Below are positions 1-10,590 of a DNA stretch of 64,000 nucleotides, in pieces (within the stretch, counting starts at the first letter, position 1; each line of letters starts with the position of its first letter). The DNA lies in the NCBI GenBank assembly GCA_943736015.1, contig OX031058.1, forward strand, positions 1,379,001-1,443,000, written 5' to 3'. Source of the stretch: Tridacna crocea. Its lineage: Eukaryota > Mollusca > Bivalvia > Cardiida > Cardiidae. Both the position numbers and the translations under genes were made by a program. The notes under the pieces are model-generated. The model made no database searches, was not told the origin of the DNA, and saw only the letters and a program-made list of their open reading frames with translations.

Positions 1-8
1 TGAAAGTT

Positions 9-237
9 TTAACTCATTACCACACGAGAAAATTTTAGACTGGTCCAAATTGAAAGCATTTGAAGACGAAAAAATAAAGGTGACTGAAAAATATAAATTT
101 GTTCTGGAAAGGGTAGAAAACACTGTGGGAAAAGGAGAAAATGCTGGTTACCAGCATTTTCTCCTTTTCCCACAGTGTTTTCAAAAGGCTTCTTTCTCAG
201 GGGCGTCAGAAGTAGGGATTGAGTGGTAATGGGTTAA
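9..237 (+). mobile_element. Family A palindromic MITE, full length
   Basis: The copy is bounded by TTAA at both ends, with inverted ends CATTACCACAC and GTGGTAATGGG. The middle (about 118-181) is a near-perfect palindrome of about 60 bases centred on GCTGGTTACCAGC. Both arms carry CACTG/CAGTG where most copies have CATTG/CAATG, a matched change. It has no coding capacity. TTAA boundaries plus C/G-rich end bases suggest piggyBac-type mobilisation (inference). Orientation '+' means the ACGACAAAATTTTAG side comes first. Confidence 0.85.
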
Positions 238-1778
238 GTGAACAGAAAACAGCATTTTGGTTGCTATGGTAACAGAGCCATGGCATAATATCCTACTTGC
301 AAGGATATCCATCGTATATCATGCTTCTGACATCTGACTTCTGCATACTGCTATGATTTGTGAAAGGCAAACACTTGCATTTTCTCAACAAAGAATTTTT
401 CTCAAATCGTTTTATTTTGTGTTATACGTGTATATGTGTATTTTCAGGTTAATGTATACTAGTTGGGCCAATTCCTGGACTTACAGTGACGCATTTTGGT
501 GTAACGTCAAAATGCTTGAATACATATGCTGCTACTATTCGTATAAGTGCACTGCCCATCACGAAGTCATTGAACATGCGTGCTCAAGACATCTGTCACA
601 GGCCCTACAATTTCGTAAAAAACTCTAAATCCAGAAAATGGAAAGTTTGGCTACTTCCGTATGTTGTATGATGATCTGATTCCATTAGAGAAAGAGACTG
701 TGGGGGTGCGCAGGATCGCCTAAACCTTTGTTGTACGCATATGCAATAACTGCTATTTTCCTGCGTCACAGCTCACATGTAAACCTGATTTCGCACACGA
801 TAACTGCAGAGTTAATAATTCCTTACAAGCTATTGGTCCAAACTGTCGAACTAAACGGTCCGCACCAAACACTAAACATTGGTATCTGCTTAACTGCATC
901 TTCTTGAAGAGTGCACAAACCACAGGACTTGCTTTTTACCCACGAGTAAATGCTTGTGCCAAAAAGTACGGATACACAACGGTGTTTTGCATTTATCAGG
1001 ACGTACAAACTGCATGTATACATCCATTTTATTCATTGAAATGAATGAATCATAGCACTAGTAGCGACACAATCGTCTAGACTGACATCTGAATCAACAA
1101 ACTGTAACCCTTTCGAAGGACACAATGACTGACGAAGAATGTAACAGAAATTTTATTGTTTAACTGGTTATTTCCCAGAAAAAATCTGTCGGTTGCACTC
1201 TCGATCAATCATCGACAGCCGTATCCAGTAACGTCGACAACCGTACCCGGTAAACTTTCAGATCATCGACAGCAGTATCAGCGAAAACATAAAAGGTGCC
1301 ATAGATGCATATAAGCGCATGCACACACACAAATAAAAGGTAATCATGTATACTTATGATATATCTGCATTGTACCGCCCTCGATTTGCCATGACACTGA
1401 ATAAGAATCACGCGTTTCCCCGAAAATACTAATTTTACATATTTTCACGATTAACTGCGCTCAGTGTTAAAACAGGATATTAGCCAAACTTCCAAAACAC
1501 TTAAAACAATAGCGAAATATTTCAGAAACTGTTTGAACCCAAAAATATAGAAACATATAGTAAAATTACACACTTATAGCGTATTTAAATCACCTTGTCC
1601 CCCTGTCGACAGCCGTACTGCTCGGTCGAAAACCGTATTCCTCGGTCGACAGCAGCTTTACGCAGTACCAGCTCGGTCGACAGCAGAAATAGCGATTTTG
1701 GTATTACCCCCGTGTTCATGTATTCAAAAGCCATCTTGGTCGTTGAAACCTGAGGCTTCTAAAAAAGTCAAAATTTGC
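238..1778. other. Gene-poor stretch with two clusters of a short repeated word
   Basis: I see no recognisable gene. Clusters at about 1205-1290 and 1603-1690 repeat variants of TCGACAGCMGTA every 20-25 bases and face the same way. Reading frames here (for example 353-628) are short and show no family I recognise. Confidence 0.5.
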
Positions 1779-1928
1779 TGATCTTTTGCGGACAATGTAG
1801 ATTAAGATCAGACTGCACACATAGTGCTAACTGATCTAGGATCAACATTATCCGGTAAGACGATAATTTTTAGTCCAAAAATAAACCTGAAAAAACATTA
1901 TTTGTATATTTTTTTCTATTGACCTTAT
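1779..1928 (-). mobile_element. Family B MITE, partial
   Basis: It has the family B order on the minus strand: GATCTTTTGCGGACA, then AAGATCAGACTGCAC, then a degenerate second arm. The outer end abuts the next family A copy at its TTAA. Confidence 0.55.
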
Positions 1929-2157
1929 TTAACTCATTACCAAACGCTAGAATTTAGGTTTGTCCAAATCGAAAGCAAATTGCAGACAAAAAAATAAAAG
2001 TGACTGAAAATTTGAACTTTGTTTTGTGAAGGGTAGAAAACATTGTGGGAAAAGGAGAAAATGCTGGTTACCAGCATTTTCTCCTTTTCCCACAATGCTT
2101 TCAAAAGGCTTCTATCTCAGGGTCGTAAAAACCAGGGACTGTTTGGTAAAGGGTTAA
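1929..2157 (+). mobile_element. Family A palindromic MITE, full length
   Basis: Bounded by TTAA on both sides. The perfect core palindrome lies at about 2038-2100, and the right end is GGTAAAGGGTTAA. Confidence 0.85.
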
Positions 2158-2262
2158 ATGCTAATGCAACGGACTGACAGGTGAAGGGTTAAAGAAGGGA
2201 CTATTTATTATTAGTTATCTTCAAACACTTTAAATAGATCAAACTCCGATTTATTTTATCGT

Positions 2263-2476
2263 TTAACCCGTAACCTGCTAAATAACTAAAATGAAATTTT
2301 CAATTCGATTATAAAAACCCGGATATTGATATCTAAACGTTATGTTTTTTAGAAAATGATATTTCCTTATAGGAGAGGGTAGATCTAAGATCAGACTGCA
2401 TGTTCTGTGCAGTCTGATCTTGATCTACAGTGGCCGCAAAAGGACAGTAAGTCGCGCTTAGTGGCCAAAGAGTTAA
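2263..2476 (+). mobile_element. Family B MITE, full length
   Basis: Starts TTAACCCGTAACCTGCTAAA and ends in GTTAA. The centre reads GATCAGACTGCATG, TTCTG, TGCAGTCTGATC, a strong palindrome followed by the typical tail GTCCGCAAAAGG-like block. Same TTAA boundaries as family A but unrelated internal sequence. Noncoding. Confidence 0.8.
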
Positions 2477-2666
2477 GGAAGCCTTGAGCAGGGGTGGAGA
2501 GGGGAAAGGAAGCCTGTTACCTTTTCACACTTTTTTAATTAATCGGGATATTAATCTTACCTTAATCCCCAGGTGTTAAATTTTCACAAGAGAGAGAAAA
2601 AGAAAGCTTAACCTTTAAGCTGTTAAGTGCAAAGGAATATCTTAGAAAAAGTAAAATTTCGGGATT

Positions 2667-2894
2667 TTTTACCTTGACCAAAGGACAAACTTTCGGACAA
2701 GTCCAAATTGAAAGCATTTGCAGGCGACAAAATAAACGTGAATCAAAAATTGAAATTTGATTTGAACAGGGTTGAAAACATTGTGGGAAAAAGGAGAAAA
2801 TGCTGGTTACCAGCATTTTCTCCTTTTCCCTCAATGTTTTCAGAAGGCTTCTTTTGTTAGGGTCGTTATAAGTCGGGACTGTCTAGTAAAGCCT
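2667..2894 (+). mobile_element. Family A MITE, ends degraded
   Basis: Internal landmarks (GTCCAAATTGAAAGCATTTG, core palindrome at about 2780-2842) are intact, but the terminal TTAA sites are no longer clear. Confidence 0.75.
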
Positions 2895-2992
2895 TCAGGC
2901 GACTTTTTAAACCTATAACCTTCATCTTACCATAAGCAACAAATCAAGTTATTGCATATATTATTGTACAAGATCAGCCTGCACGTAGGGTT

Positions 2993-3120
2993 CCTGTCTG
3001 GCTCTGTTGTAAAGTCTAGGTCTCGTGACCTGAAGGCCTCCGGTGCGAGCCTCACTGTATCCATTGGGTTTTTCTTGTGGGAGTGTCCTTTGGCAATACA
3101 CTTCAGAACCCTAGCCTAGT
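2993..3120 (+). mobile_element. tRNA-like SINE head fragment
   Basis: Contains TGGCTCTGTTGTAAAG (A-box like) and GGTGCGAGCCTCACT in the place of a B box. It is the same type as the heads at 40577 and 40970. Confidence 0.45.
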
Positions 3121-3149
3121 ACTGGTGAAACTCAGGAATACATAAATTT

Positions 3150-3670
3150 ATTATACTGCAAAGAAATTTCTCCTGATCTGATTGGATAATAGGCCCCGAA
3201 CATATATATCATGTTCCCTGGCAAAACCAACGTGAAAAGCAGTTTTCCTTTCGGGAGCCCCTTATACATGACTACACCATCAACACAACATCAAAAATAG
3301 CCACGTCGATCAAGATTTACATCAAGATTATGCGCCAAGCCGCACGTTTTGGCATGTATTACCAAGGTTTCGGTGACGTCATTTTCCAGTGACGTCTGTT
3401 TTTATTTAATTGGGGTACTCAAAAGGGAAATTCTACTTCGTCAGCGTACTCAATTTTTTAAAACAAAACAAATAGGTGAATTCGCATATCAAGCGTGGGA
3501 ATTGTAAAACTTCGCAGTATAATGAATTCGTTGTACGGTCAGGTGGCGGGGACTTGGAAACTTGTTCACGGCTGTGTTGAATCATGTCGCTAACTCGCTT
3601 TCTGCTCTGGGCCACATGATTCACATCAGCCGTGAACAAGTTTCCAAGTCCCCGCCACCTGAACGTAAAA
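3150..3670 (+). mobile_element. Dispersed repeat ending in a long foldback
   Basis: About 500 bases that recur at 58178-58660. The right part (3533-3663) is an inverted repeat: GGTCAGGTGGCGGGGACTTG on the left is mirrored by CCAAGTCCCCGCCACCTGA on the right. An inner pair (GAATCATGTCG / CACATGATTC) nests inside. Noncoding. Confidence 0.75.
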
Positions 3671-3675
3671 CTAAT

Positions 3676-3960
3676 CTTACGAACAAAGTCCGTAACAAAG
3701 AAACAAATGAATAAATGCATGGCAGAAATAAGGTACCGAGCGGGATTCGAACCCCGGACCCCCGGACACAAGACCAATACCCTAACCACTGAGCCAAAGA
3801 GATATCTCCCTGACGCAGTAGCCAGGTATTGTATTTAAATCGGGAGAATGCCATGCAGGAAGGAGTGGTCTCCCGTAACACTAATAATGTGAGCCATCGC
3901 TGTGATATGACTGAAATAATGTTGAAAGCTATGAAAAAACTATAAAACAACTTTAAACCA
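3676..3960 (-). mobile_element. tRNA-derived SINE, composite
   Basis: On the minus strand, 3805-3735 gives a tRNA-like head: TGGCTCAGTGGTTAGGG (A box) and GGTTCGAATCCC (B box). The plus-strand flank at 3895-3935 (GATATGACTGAAATAATGTT) resembles the 3' tail of the other SINE type, so two elements appear fused or nested. Not called a tRNA gene because acceptor-stem pairing is poor. Confidence 0.6.
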
Positions 3961-4299
3961 AATCACATTTAATATTTCATTCATAAAATGACAACTGGAT
4001 TCCTAAAAGTATTGTTAAAAAAGCTAATCCTGTAACATTCGATAATAGTTATAAATTCTACAGGATAAGAAAAAACAATTGAAGATGATACGGTGCCTGA
4101 AGACACACGGGCCACCGAGAATGTAACAAAAGACATCATTTGAATGATTTTTCCTTTGAAGAAGTTCTTACGTTTCATTTGCACCCAATGTCATTAGCTT
4201 TACAAAGCGACAAGACGTTCTAAAGACGCGACATGAAACAAAACTCTTGTCTATTGTCGACTTACTGTCTCACTCATAACCCCTTTATTGTCTTCGAAT

Positions 4300-4366
4300 C
4301 TTTTATCCATCAGCCGATCAACCCACCCACTAAAAGTGGGTGGGTTGATCGGCTGATGGATAAAAG
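4300..4366. repeat. Perfect 31-bp inverted repeat, 5-base loop
   Basis: Arms 4300-4330 and 4336-4366 are exactly complementary (outer CTTTTATCCATCAGC, inner ACCCACCCAC) around TAAAA. It belongs to none of the palindromic families named here. Confidence 0.9.
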
Positions 4367-4620
4367 ACTTATATAAAGAAGGAATTGAGGTTTTGTTAAG
4401 TAAGGTTTTTTTCTCTTTTTTTCATCCTGAAAGAAATCTGCAACAGACTAGTTTTCTTTCTGTTTCGTTTCTGGAAAGTGTTTTACAAGTGCGCTTGCTA
4501 GGATTATATTGCATCCGCTATAATAAAATATATCAAATATTCTAATTCATTTATTATATTCTTGTCATCCTGTATTGTATAGTTGTATTATAATTTATGT
4601 TTGTCACTGAATTCTCTCTC

Positions 4621-4674
<54 letters not shown>
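4621..4674. repeat. (CTAT)n microsatellite
   Basis: About 13 uninterrupted CTAT units, preceded by a short CT run. Confidence 0.95.
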
Positions 4675-5007
4675 ACCCTCTTTATCACACGCACGCACGA
4701 ACGCTCAATTTCGGCAACACTGCCGATTTTTGTTTTTCTTTTTTCTTTTCATTATGCTCGTTTGCTTGTTTTGTACTGTGTTATAGTATGTTGTATTGTA
4801 TTATAAACTCTTCATATTTGGAGGAAATAAAGGAAAAAAATAGCGGTCAATGCCCCCATCAATGCTTTCCTTTAAATTTCTTTTACTTTTACTTTCGATA
4901 ATATTCTTCTCATGCCTTCTTACTTTATAAAATCTTCAAAATAATGGTCTGCGTTTAGAAAGAAATGGATCCGGTCACAAAGACCATTACAAATCCTCAC
5001 GAAAAAA

Positions 5008-5100
5008 AAAAGTAGCCTAGTTGGAGGTTTAAACCAGGGACCCTAACCCCGGGGTTTCAAGCTCTGTGCGTTACCACCTATGCTACCAAGCTTGGCTGTG
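5008..5100 (-). mobile_element. tRNA-like SINE head
   Basis: The minus strand carries TAGCATAGGTGGTAACG (A-box like) and GGTTTAAACCTCC (B-box like) with a plausible anticodon region between them. The mutated T arm argues against a working tRNA gene. Confidence 0.5.
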
Positions 5101-5299
5101 AAAAAGGAAATAGCCAAAATATTGGATAAGAGAATAATTAAATTCATAATACAGAATTAATTAAATACCACGAAAACAAGGTATGAATCATTATTTGTGT
5201 AACAAGTTTGACTCATTTCAATTAGATTTTTCTTTTTTGCATAAAATCTTGAATATATCCTTGTCAAATCCTTAGACCGTTTTCAGCGAGATTCAAAAA

Positions 5300-5614
5300 C
5301 CTTTTGCAGACAGTATAGATCCAAGATCAGACTGCACAGAGCGTGATCAAGAGGAAAAAGGAGAAAATGCTGGTTACCAGCATTTTCTCCCTTTTCCTAC
5401 AATGTTGTCAAAAGCCTTTGTTACAAAAGTCATTATCCTTAGGCTGATAAGCGCGACTTACTGATCTTTTGCGAACACTGTAGATCAAAATCACGTTCTT
5501 TGAACCACAGTGTCCGACAAGAAGATATTTTTCAAAGAACAAATATCTCTGAAATAGCAAAAGTTTGGTTTTTACAATAGGTTTTAACTTTCACTTATTT
5601 ACCAGTTTAACCCT
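5300..5614 (-). mobile_element. Family B MITE carrying a family A core
   Basis: Family B sequence (GATCCAAGATCAGACTGCAC) up to about 5343 is followed by a family A palindrome (5348-5405), then family B ends (CTTAGGCTGATAAGCGCG) and a second family B minus-strand copy to 5614. The A core has no A flanks on its left side, so this is a chimera rather than a clean insertion. Confidence 0.6.
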
Positions 5615-5826
5615 TACCATAATCAATAAATTACACGACACTATCAAGTCGATGTTAAAAAAAAATCAGGATTTAACCTTTTTTTTTTAAAGATTTTTGT
5701 AGATAAATATCACCCAATCGGACCGTGTAGATTAAAGATCAGTCTGCACGTTCTGTACATTCTGATCTTGATCTATACAGTCCGCAGAAGGTCAACGAGT
5801 CACGCTCAGCAGCCTAAAGCTAACAA
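5607..5826 (+). mobile_element. Family B MITE
   Basis: Begins at TTAACCCTTACC and has the palindromic centre at about 5733-5776 (GATCAGTCTGCACG...). It ends AGCAGCCTAAAG without a clean TTAA. Confidence 0.7.
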
Positions 5827-5844
5827 CCTTGAAAACGAGGGTTT

Positions 5845-5965
5845 ATGAAAACATTGTGGGAAAAGAAGAAAATGCTGGTAACCAGCATTTTCTCCTTTTC
5901 CCACATTGTTTTCTACCCTATTCACCTATTCCTACATTGTTTTCTATCCTATCAAAGACAGCTTC
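5845..5965. mobile_element. Family A core fragment
   Basis: Only the palindrome (about 5850-5912) and a partly duplicated right flank (TTGTTTTCTAYCCTAT twice) remain. Confidence 0.65.
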
Positions 5966-6686
5966 CCAAATGTTAGCCAAATTTTAATTTGGTAGCAGCT
6001 GAATAAATGTTTTGGGCTTTCAAGGATCTAAAATTTTGTGGCGAGATAAGTGTTGTAAAATTAATTTTCTTTCCTCGTTGAATCATAAGGTATTCCAGTG
6101 CACTATTTCTTTTGACATCGTCGCGGTGATCTTTTTAATCCGTCTTTAAGTGATCGTGTTTCTTAAGTGGGCCATGTCATTAGCGTATAGCTTTAACGTT
6201 ATGTATAAATATTGAAACACTTTCTTTATCCGTTGTTCACTAACGGACCCCCCCACTAGATCAGTCTTTTATTCTGCACTTCCTGACTCCCGAAACTACA
6301 AACCAATTGAATGAGTGTCTTTGGAAGTCAGATATAATGACCACAATGTGGTGTTGGTCGTCATCCTTGGCTGGCGAAAATGTTGAAGGAGTTCGAGGCT
6401 TGACGCCGAGCACGGATTCAAATTACAGATAGAAAATTGAGTCAAGGTTTAAGCCTCACTGGAAACTTGGGTTTTTCGTAATCTCTAAACAAGACACAAG
6501 TACAGAACCAAATACTGGTATTGTTGTAGCCCAAGACATAAATGAATATGTGAAATGTCTCAGTGATAAGACAAAACTAACCAAAGTTGAAAGCGCTGTG
6601 TGTAATATTGTTCGATCAATCAGCTGGGAAGCTAGGAGAATTAGGTTTGAATCTCGATTACCCATTCCATGCCTAATGTTACTTCA
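5966..6686. other. No recognisable feature
   Basis: AT-rich single-copy-looking sequence. Reading frames are short and unrecognised. Confidence 0.4.
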
Positions 6687-6873
6687 GGGTCCATATTCAA
6701 CAACCTCTCTTAAAAACATTTTTGTCTTTTTTGAAAGTATCACAGTTTCTGATTGGCTAACCAAATGGTTTAGCCAATCAGAAGTTGTGGTACTTTCACA
6801 TTTAGATACTAAGTTTCGGAGAATAAGAATAAGAAAGTAAGAACCTTTTGGAAAGGTTGTTGAATACAGACCC
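6687..6873. mobile_element. Family F palindromic MITE
   Basis: The ends GGGTCCATATTCAACAACCT and AGGTTGTTGAATACAGACCC are inverted copies. The centre contains CTGATTGGCTAACC / GGTTTAGCCAATCAG. A related copy lies at 26404-26606. Confidence 0.75.
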
Positions 6874-7013
6874 AGGTTTAGAAAATAATGAAAAACAAGA
6901 TCAGACTGTGACGAACGATCTTGGATCTATCGGTGAAATTTTCATTTGCGTATAAATATTGAAAAATCTGCTACGAAAAAGCAAGTAAACGACGGGAAGG
7001 GGATCATTTCGTG

Positions 7014-7014
7014 G

Positions 7015-7049
<35 letters not shown>

Positions 7050-7088
7050 CTTGTATATCTCTCTCTATCTGTATCTGTCTGTCTGTCT

Positions 7089-7123
<35 letters not shown>

Positions 7124-7215
7124 CTGTCTCGCTCTGTCTGTCGCTCTCTCTCTCTTTCTCTTTCCCTGTTTGGTTCTCTCTGTCTGCCTGTCCGTCTGTC
7201 TGTCGCTCTCTCCCT

Positions 7216-7261
<46 letters not shown>

Positions 7262-7400
7262 GTCTCGCTCTATCTGTCGCTTCATCTCTCTCTTTCTCTC
7301 TCCCTGTTTGGTTCTCTCTGTCTGCATGTCCGTCTGTCTGTCGCTCCCTCCCTCCCTGTCTTTCCCTCTCGCGTACTCTGTCATTCTCTCTGACATGGAG
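7014..7400. repeat. CT-rich microsatellite block
   Basis: Nearly continuous (CT)n interspersed with CTGT, CCCT and CTTT units. An internal segment (TTTCCCTGTTTGGTTCTCTC...) occurs twice, at about 7160 and 7300, so the array grew partly by larger duplications. Long Ser/Leu-rich or Arg/Glu-rich reading frames across it are composition artefacts. Confidence 0.95.
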
Positions 7401-7624
7401 AAATATTGGTTTATTGTTTGTTATTATGTATTGAGTTCACGAAACTTGCAATGTGCGTTAATTAAAAATTGGATTAACGTAAGTAGAACGTCACGTCATA
7501 TAACGTATTTGATACTATTTATAGACGATTTCATCATTCCAAATACATGTATTTCCTTGTTGTGTTGTACGCACTTCGCACGGTGTAACCTGTGGTTATT
7601 GTAAACGCTGAGTATGATTACATT

Positions 7625-7715
7625 GGACAGAACGTAGATTATGGACAGTTTTGAATAAGATCAGAAAGCGCACAAAGTGCAGTCTGGTCTTGTTTTCACA
7701 TTGATTTTTTTTCTC
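7625..7715. mobile_element. Degenerate family B core
   Basis: AAGATCAGAAAGCGCAC, then GTGCAGTCTGGTCTTG. Only the palindrome is recognisable. Confidence 0.45.
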
Positions 7716-7789
7716 CAAGTAATTAGCTAATGTATGCGTCAAATCATAGATATTCTATGAATTATACGTGTCGTAATAGCCATTTGGGA

Positions 7790-8440
7790 GCCATAGTAAC
7801 ATTTAGACGGTCATCCACGTCGTTGACCGTAGTTCATTTCAAACGTAGTCTGCCGTAGTGGTCTACGGTCAACTAGGTTAAAGTAGCTTCAAGTGAGTGC
7901 AATGTGACTATGGTTAACTAGGGTATTTCTACGTAAGAACGATTAACCATGTTAAACTACGTTTAAACCACATGTACGTCCTGAGTATGCCCAACTACGG
8001 TGAATTAAAGTTCAACTGCGTTAAGCCACGGTAAAACGTCGGATATGCTACAAAAATCATTATACATGTATTTTAACCGGTGTCATATCTTACGTAGTTG
8101 ACCTTAGTGGGGAATCACCGTGGTTGAACGTAGTTGAACGTACTAAACTAAATATAGTTATGAAGGATCAAGTACGGTTAACGACTGCGAACTACGTTTT
8201 AACTTCGCTCACACTAGGGCCACAACATCGTAGTTAACCGCAACAAGTTTTTTAATCTGTCCAAAATTATTCGTTTACTACGGGCAAACCATAAGTTCAT
8301 ACTACCTTCATTACCACTTTGAAGTACTGTTATCTGTGTGCAACTTTTTTCAAATACGTTTAATACGTTCAAATACGGCCATCTACGTCATTTCCCACAA
8401 CAGTCTACTACGTCGGTATGACTAAGGCTAAAAACATCAT
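7790..8440. repeat. Block of scattered GTAGTTNAAC / ACTACG words
   Basis: About 650 bases in which variants of ACGTAGTT, GGTTAACTA and their complements recur on both strands at irregular spacing. There is no fixed period and no coding frame. It looks like an old, decayed repeat array. Confidence 0.55.
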
Positions 8441-8497
8441 AATGTGGAAATAAAGTTTTGTGGTTTTGTGTTTAAGGCCGTTTACAACAAATCTCAG

Positions 8498-8671
8498 TTA
8501 TATCGCGAAAGTTAGCTCACCTATCCATTTTTTCCTTGAGATACTATCACAAACATTTCTCACAATATTTTCCCATGGCACTTGCTGCTTTCCCATACGG
8601 CCATGGTGGAAACAATGAGCAGTAGTGAAATAATGAATTCTCTCGTAATGACCATCATCAATTCTTGGAAA
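8498..8671 (-). mobile_element. SINE S1 body, head missing
   Basis: On the minus strand it has the S1 body order: GATGATGGTCATTACGAGAG, then the TGGGAAAGCAGC-like block, then the tail near GAAAAAATGGATAGGTGAGC. The tRNA-like head is absent. Confidence 0.6.
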
Positions 8672-8868
8672 GATATTAATCGCCAGGCTCCTAAGCGTGA
8701 CTAAAGGACCTTTAGTGACTGTGTGGATCAAGAACGGGCAGTCTGATCCTTTAATCAGCACTGTCCGATTACGAGTTATTAAACTTCCCCAAAATACCTC
8801 TGAAATAACAAAATTTTGTTTTTTACTCCTGCCTTAAAAGTATCATTTCACTTATCGTCAGTTTACTT
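8672..8868 (-). mobile_element. Family B MITE, diverged
   Basis: The AGGCTCCTAAGCGTGACT end and the GTGTGGATCAAGAACGGGCA core match family B in reverse. The palindrome is imperfect. Confidence 0.6.
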
Positions 8869-8876
8869 ATAAAAGC

Positions 8877-8940
8877 TCTTAGCTACAGCTCATGACAAGC
8901 TGTAGTTACGAGGTTTTGGAAGCAAACTGACGTTATATGA
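8877..8940. mobile_element. Family D palindrome fragment
   Basis: TAGCTACAGCTCATGACAAG, then CTGTAGTTACGAGGTTTTGG. This is the family D centre plus its right arm. Confidence 0.65.
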
Positions 8941-9146
8941 CATGTTAAGGATTAAACGAGCTTTGTGTTTGAATCTGCAAATCGAAATACGGGAAAACCG
9001 AATTCCGTTTGACGTATTTGAGTATTCCATCTTGGAATCATTAAAAAAAGATCAATAAAACTTTATTTAACAATTTAGTAAACGAAAAATTTGGAAACAT
9101 GTTAGAATTAAAAACAAAATGCGATTCAAATGATGGGATTTGATTT

Positions 9147-9215
9147 TGTGAAAACAGAAAACATCGTGGGAGAAGAAGCACATTTTCTCCTCACCCCTTC
9201 CATTATGTTTCCGAT
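9147..9215. mobile_element. Degenerate family A core
   Basis: GAAAACATCGTGGGAGAAG and ATTTTCTCCTC...ATTATGTTT flank a lost centre. Confidence 0.45.
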
Positions 9216-9279
9216 TATCTTTTTTCACAAGAGTCGTTAAACACGTCCTAGTTTTATTAAAAAAAAAATATATATAAAT

Positions 9280-9720
9280 CAGCCATGCTCTGGCAAAAAG
9301 GGGCTTAAAGGTGGCCCTTCAGATTTTGGTACAAAAATTTGACAATAATACAAAAGAATCATCACTATACTCCAAAAGCCATGTAATTTTCATTTATAAA
9401 ATCTCAGAAGTCGAAAACCATTCGACAATAAGAGAAATTACAGATTTACTACAGCCTAGGTCGACCCCGACGGGAAACACGGTCTATTTTTACAGATGAA
9501 GCTTCAAACCTAGCGTCAAGAAGACATTAGGGAATTACATGTTTGTTATGTTATGGAATGTCAGAGACATTAGTCACGTGCTAGTCGCATAACATTCCTA
9601 TAATGCTTTTTTATATTTTTGGCGGGAAATCTAAAAATAGCCTAAGAGGCTACGTAACCTTTTAAAGGAATACCATGAAAAAAATCTTTTTTGTAATTTT
9701 ATATTTTTAATTATTTATGA
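9280..9720 (+). mobile_element. Dispersed repeat R2 with family C end at its left
   Basis: 9280-9305 is a family C terminus (AGCCATGCTCTGGCAAAAAG). From about 9306 the repeat R2 follows (GGTGGCCCTTCAGATTTTGG ... GAGGCTACGTAACCTTTTAA), shared with 18646-19080 and, reversed, 60730-61155. Noncoding. Confidence 0.7.
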
Positions 9721-9859
9721 TTTATATTGTTTTTTTTTTTTTTTATATATATAAATTTCCGTGATATGAACATTTTTTAATTTGGTGGGATGTGATAATT
9801 CTAGATATCCACGTTTAATGTATCTTTGTGATATATTGTACCAATCAGGTTATTACATA

Positions 9860-10082
9860 ATTGTAGGCCCAAAAAAGCCATAAAAACCCCTTTTTTTAAA
9901 CAACAGATCGAATCAAAAGGTAAACTTGTCCTTAGATATACAGAAAATTTACCAATGGCGAAAAGTATCGACCAAAGATCTGCGAAACGAATCGATCAAG
10001 GTCAGCCTGCGCGGACTGCGACCTTGGTCGATTCGTTTCGCAGATGCCTAAAGACCCCTTTTTATAGAGCGTGGCTCAAACA
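9860..10082 (+). mobile_element. Family C MITE with a re-templated arm
   Basis: The right end TTATAGAGCGTGGCTC and the GATATACAGAAAATT block are typical of family C. The left arm first reads GCGAAAAGTATCGACC as usual. A second arm (9978-10003) then follows that is complementary to the right arm and its outside flank (10020-10045) with one mismatch. Confidence 0.75.
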
Positions 10083-10228
10083 GATAATCTCTGTGTGTCT
10101 CAGTGCACATAGAAAACAATATTGATATAAATACTTTACTCTGACATGCCCCCACTGTTGTTATAAAGTGCGAATCTATAGAAGGATTTGTGTCACTTTG
10201 TCATTATAATGGATATACTGATGAAGTG

Positions 10229-10265
10229 TTCGTTCGTTCGTTCGTTCTTTCTTTCGTTCGTTCGT
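10229..10265. repeat. (CGTT)n microsatellite
   Basis: CGTT units interrupted by CTTT, immediately before a SINE head. Confidence 0.9.
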
Positions 10266-10276
10266 CTTCTGTCAGT

Positions 10277-10590
10277 CAGCCGAGCCCCGGTAGCTCAATC
10301 AGTAGCGTGCAGGATTGGAGAACACGGGGTCCAGGGTTCGATCCCTGGCTACGACCCCTGGCTCGGCCAATTTCTTTCCGAGGATTGATGATAGTCATTG
10401 CGACAGGATTCATTCATCTTCCACCACAGACCTCTGTTTCGACGATGTTTATGTGGGAAAGCAGCCAGTGCCTTGGAAAGAAAATTGTGCAAAGTACTGG
10501 TAAAAGAAACCCCGGGAACGCATGGATAGGTGCACTGGCCGCTGCGATATAACTGAAATAATGTTGAAAACGGCGTTAAACACCATACAA
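10277..10590 (+). mobile_element. SINE S1, full length
   Basis: The tRNA-like head has A box GTAGCTCAATCAGTAGCG and B box GGGTTCGATCCCT (10333-10345). The body GATTGATGATAGTCATTGCG ... TGTGGGAAAGCAGCCAGTG follows. The tail ATAACTGAAATAATGTTGAA ends in GCGTTAAACACCATACAATAC. Other copies: 8498, 20798, 21838, 27230, 33832, 46310, 50680, 54622. Pol III-type promoter boxes are inferred from the tRNA consensus. Confidence 0.85.

Noticed and set aside
3433..3950. Overlapping minus-strand frames of 109-118 residues
   Set aside because: They run across the foldback arm and the SINE head; chance openings.
7011..7604. Long Ser/Leu-rich and Arg/Glu-rich reading frames
   Set aside because: They are produced by the CT microsatellite, with several frames open at once and no domain.
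10277..10370. Possible tRNA gene
   Set aside because: A and B boxes are present, but the acceptor stem does not pair well and the sequence continues into a repeated SINE body and tail.
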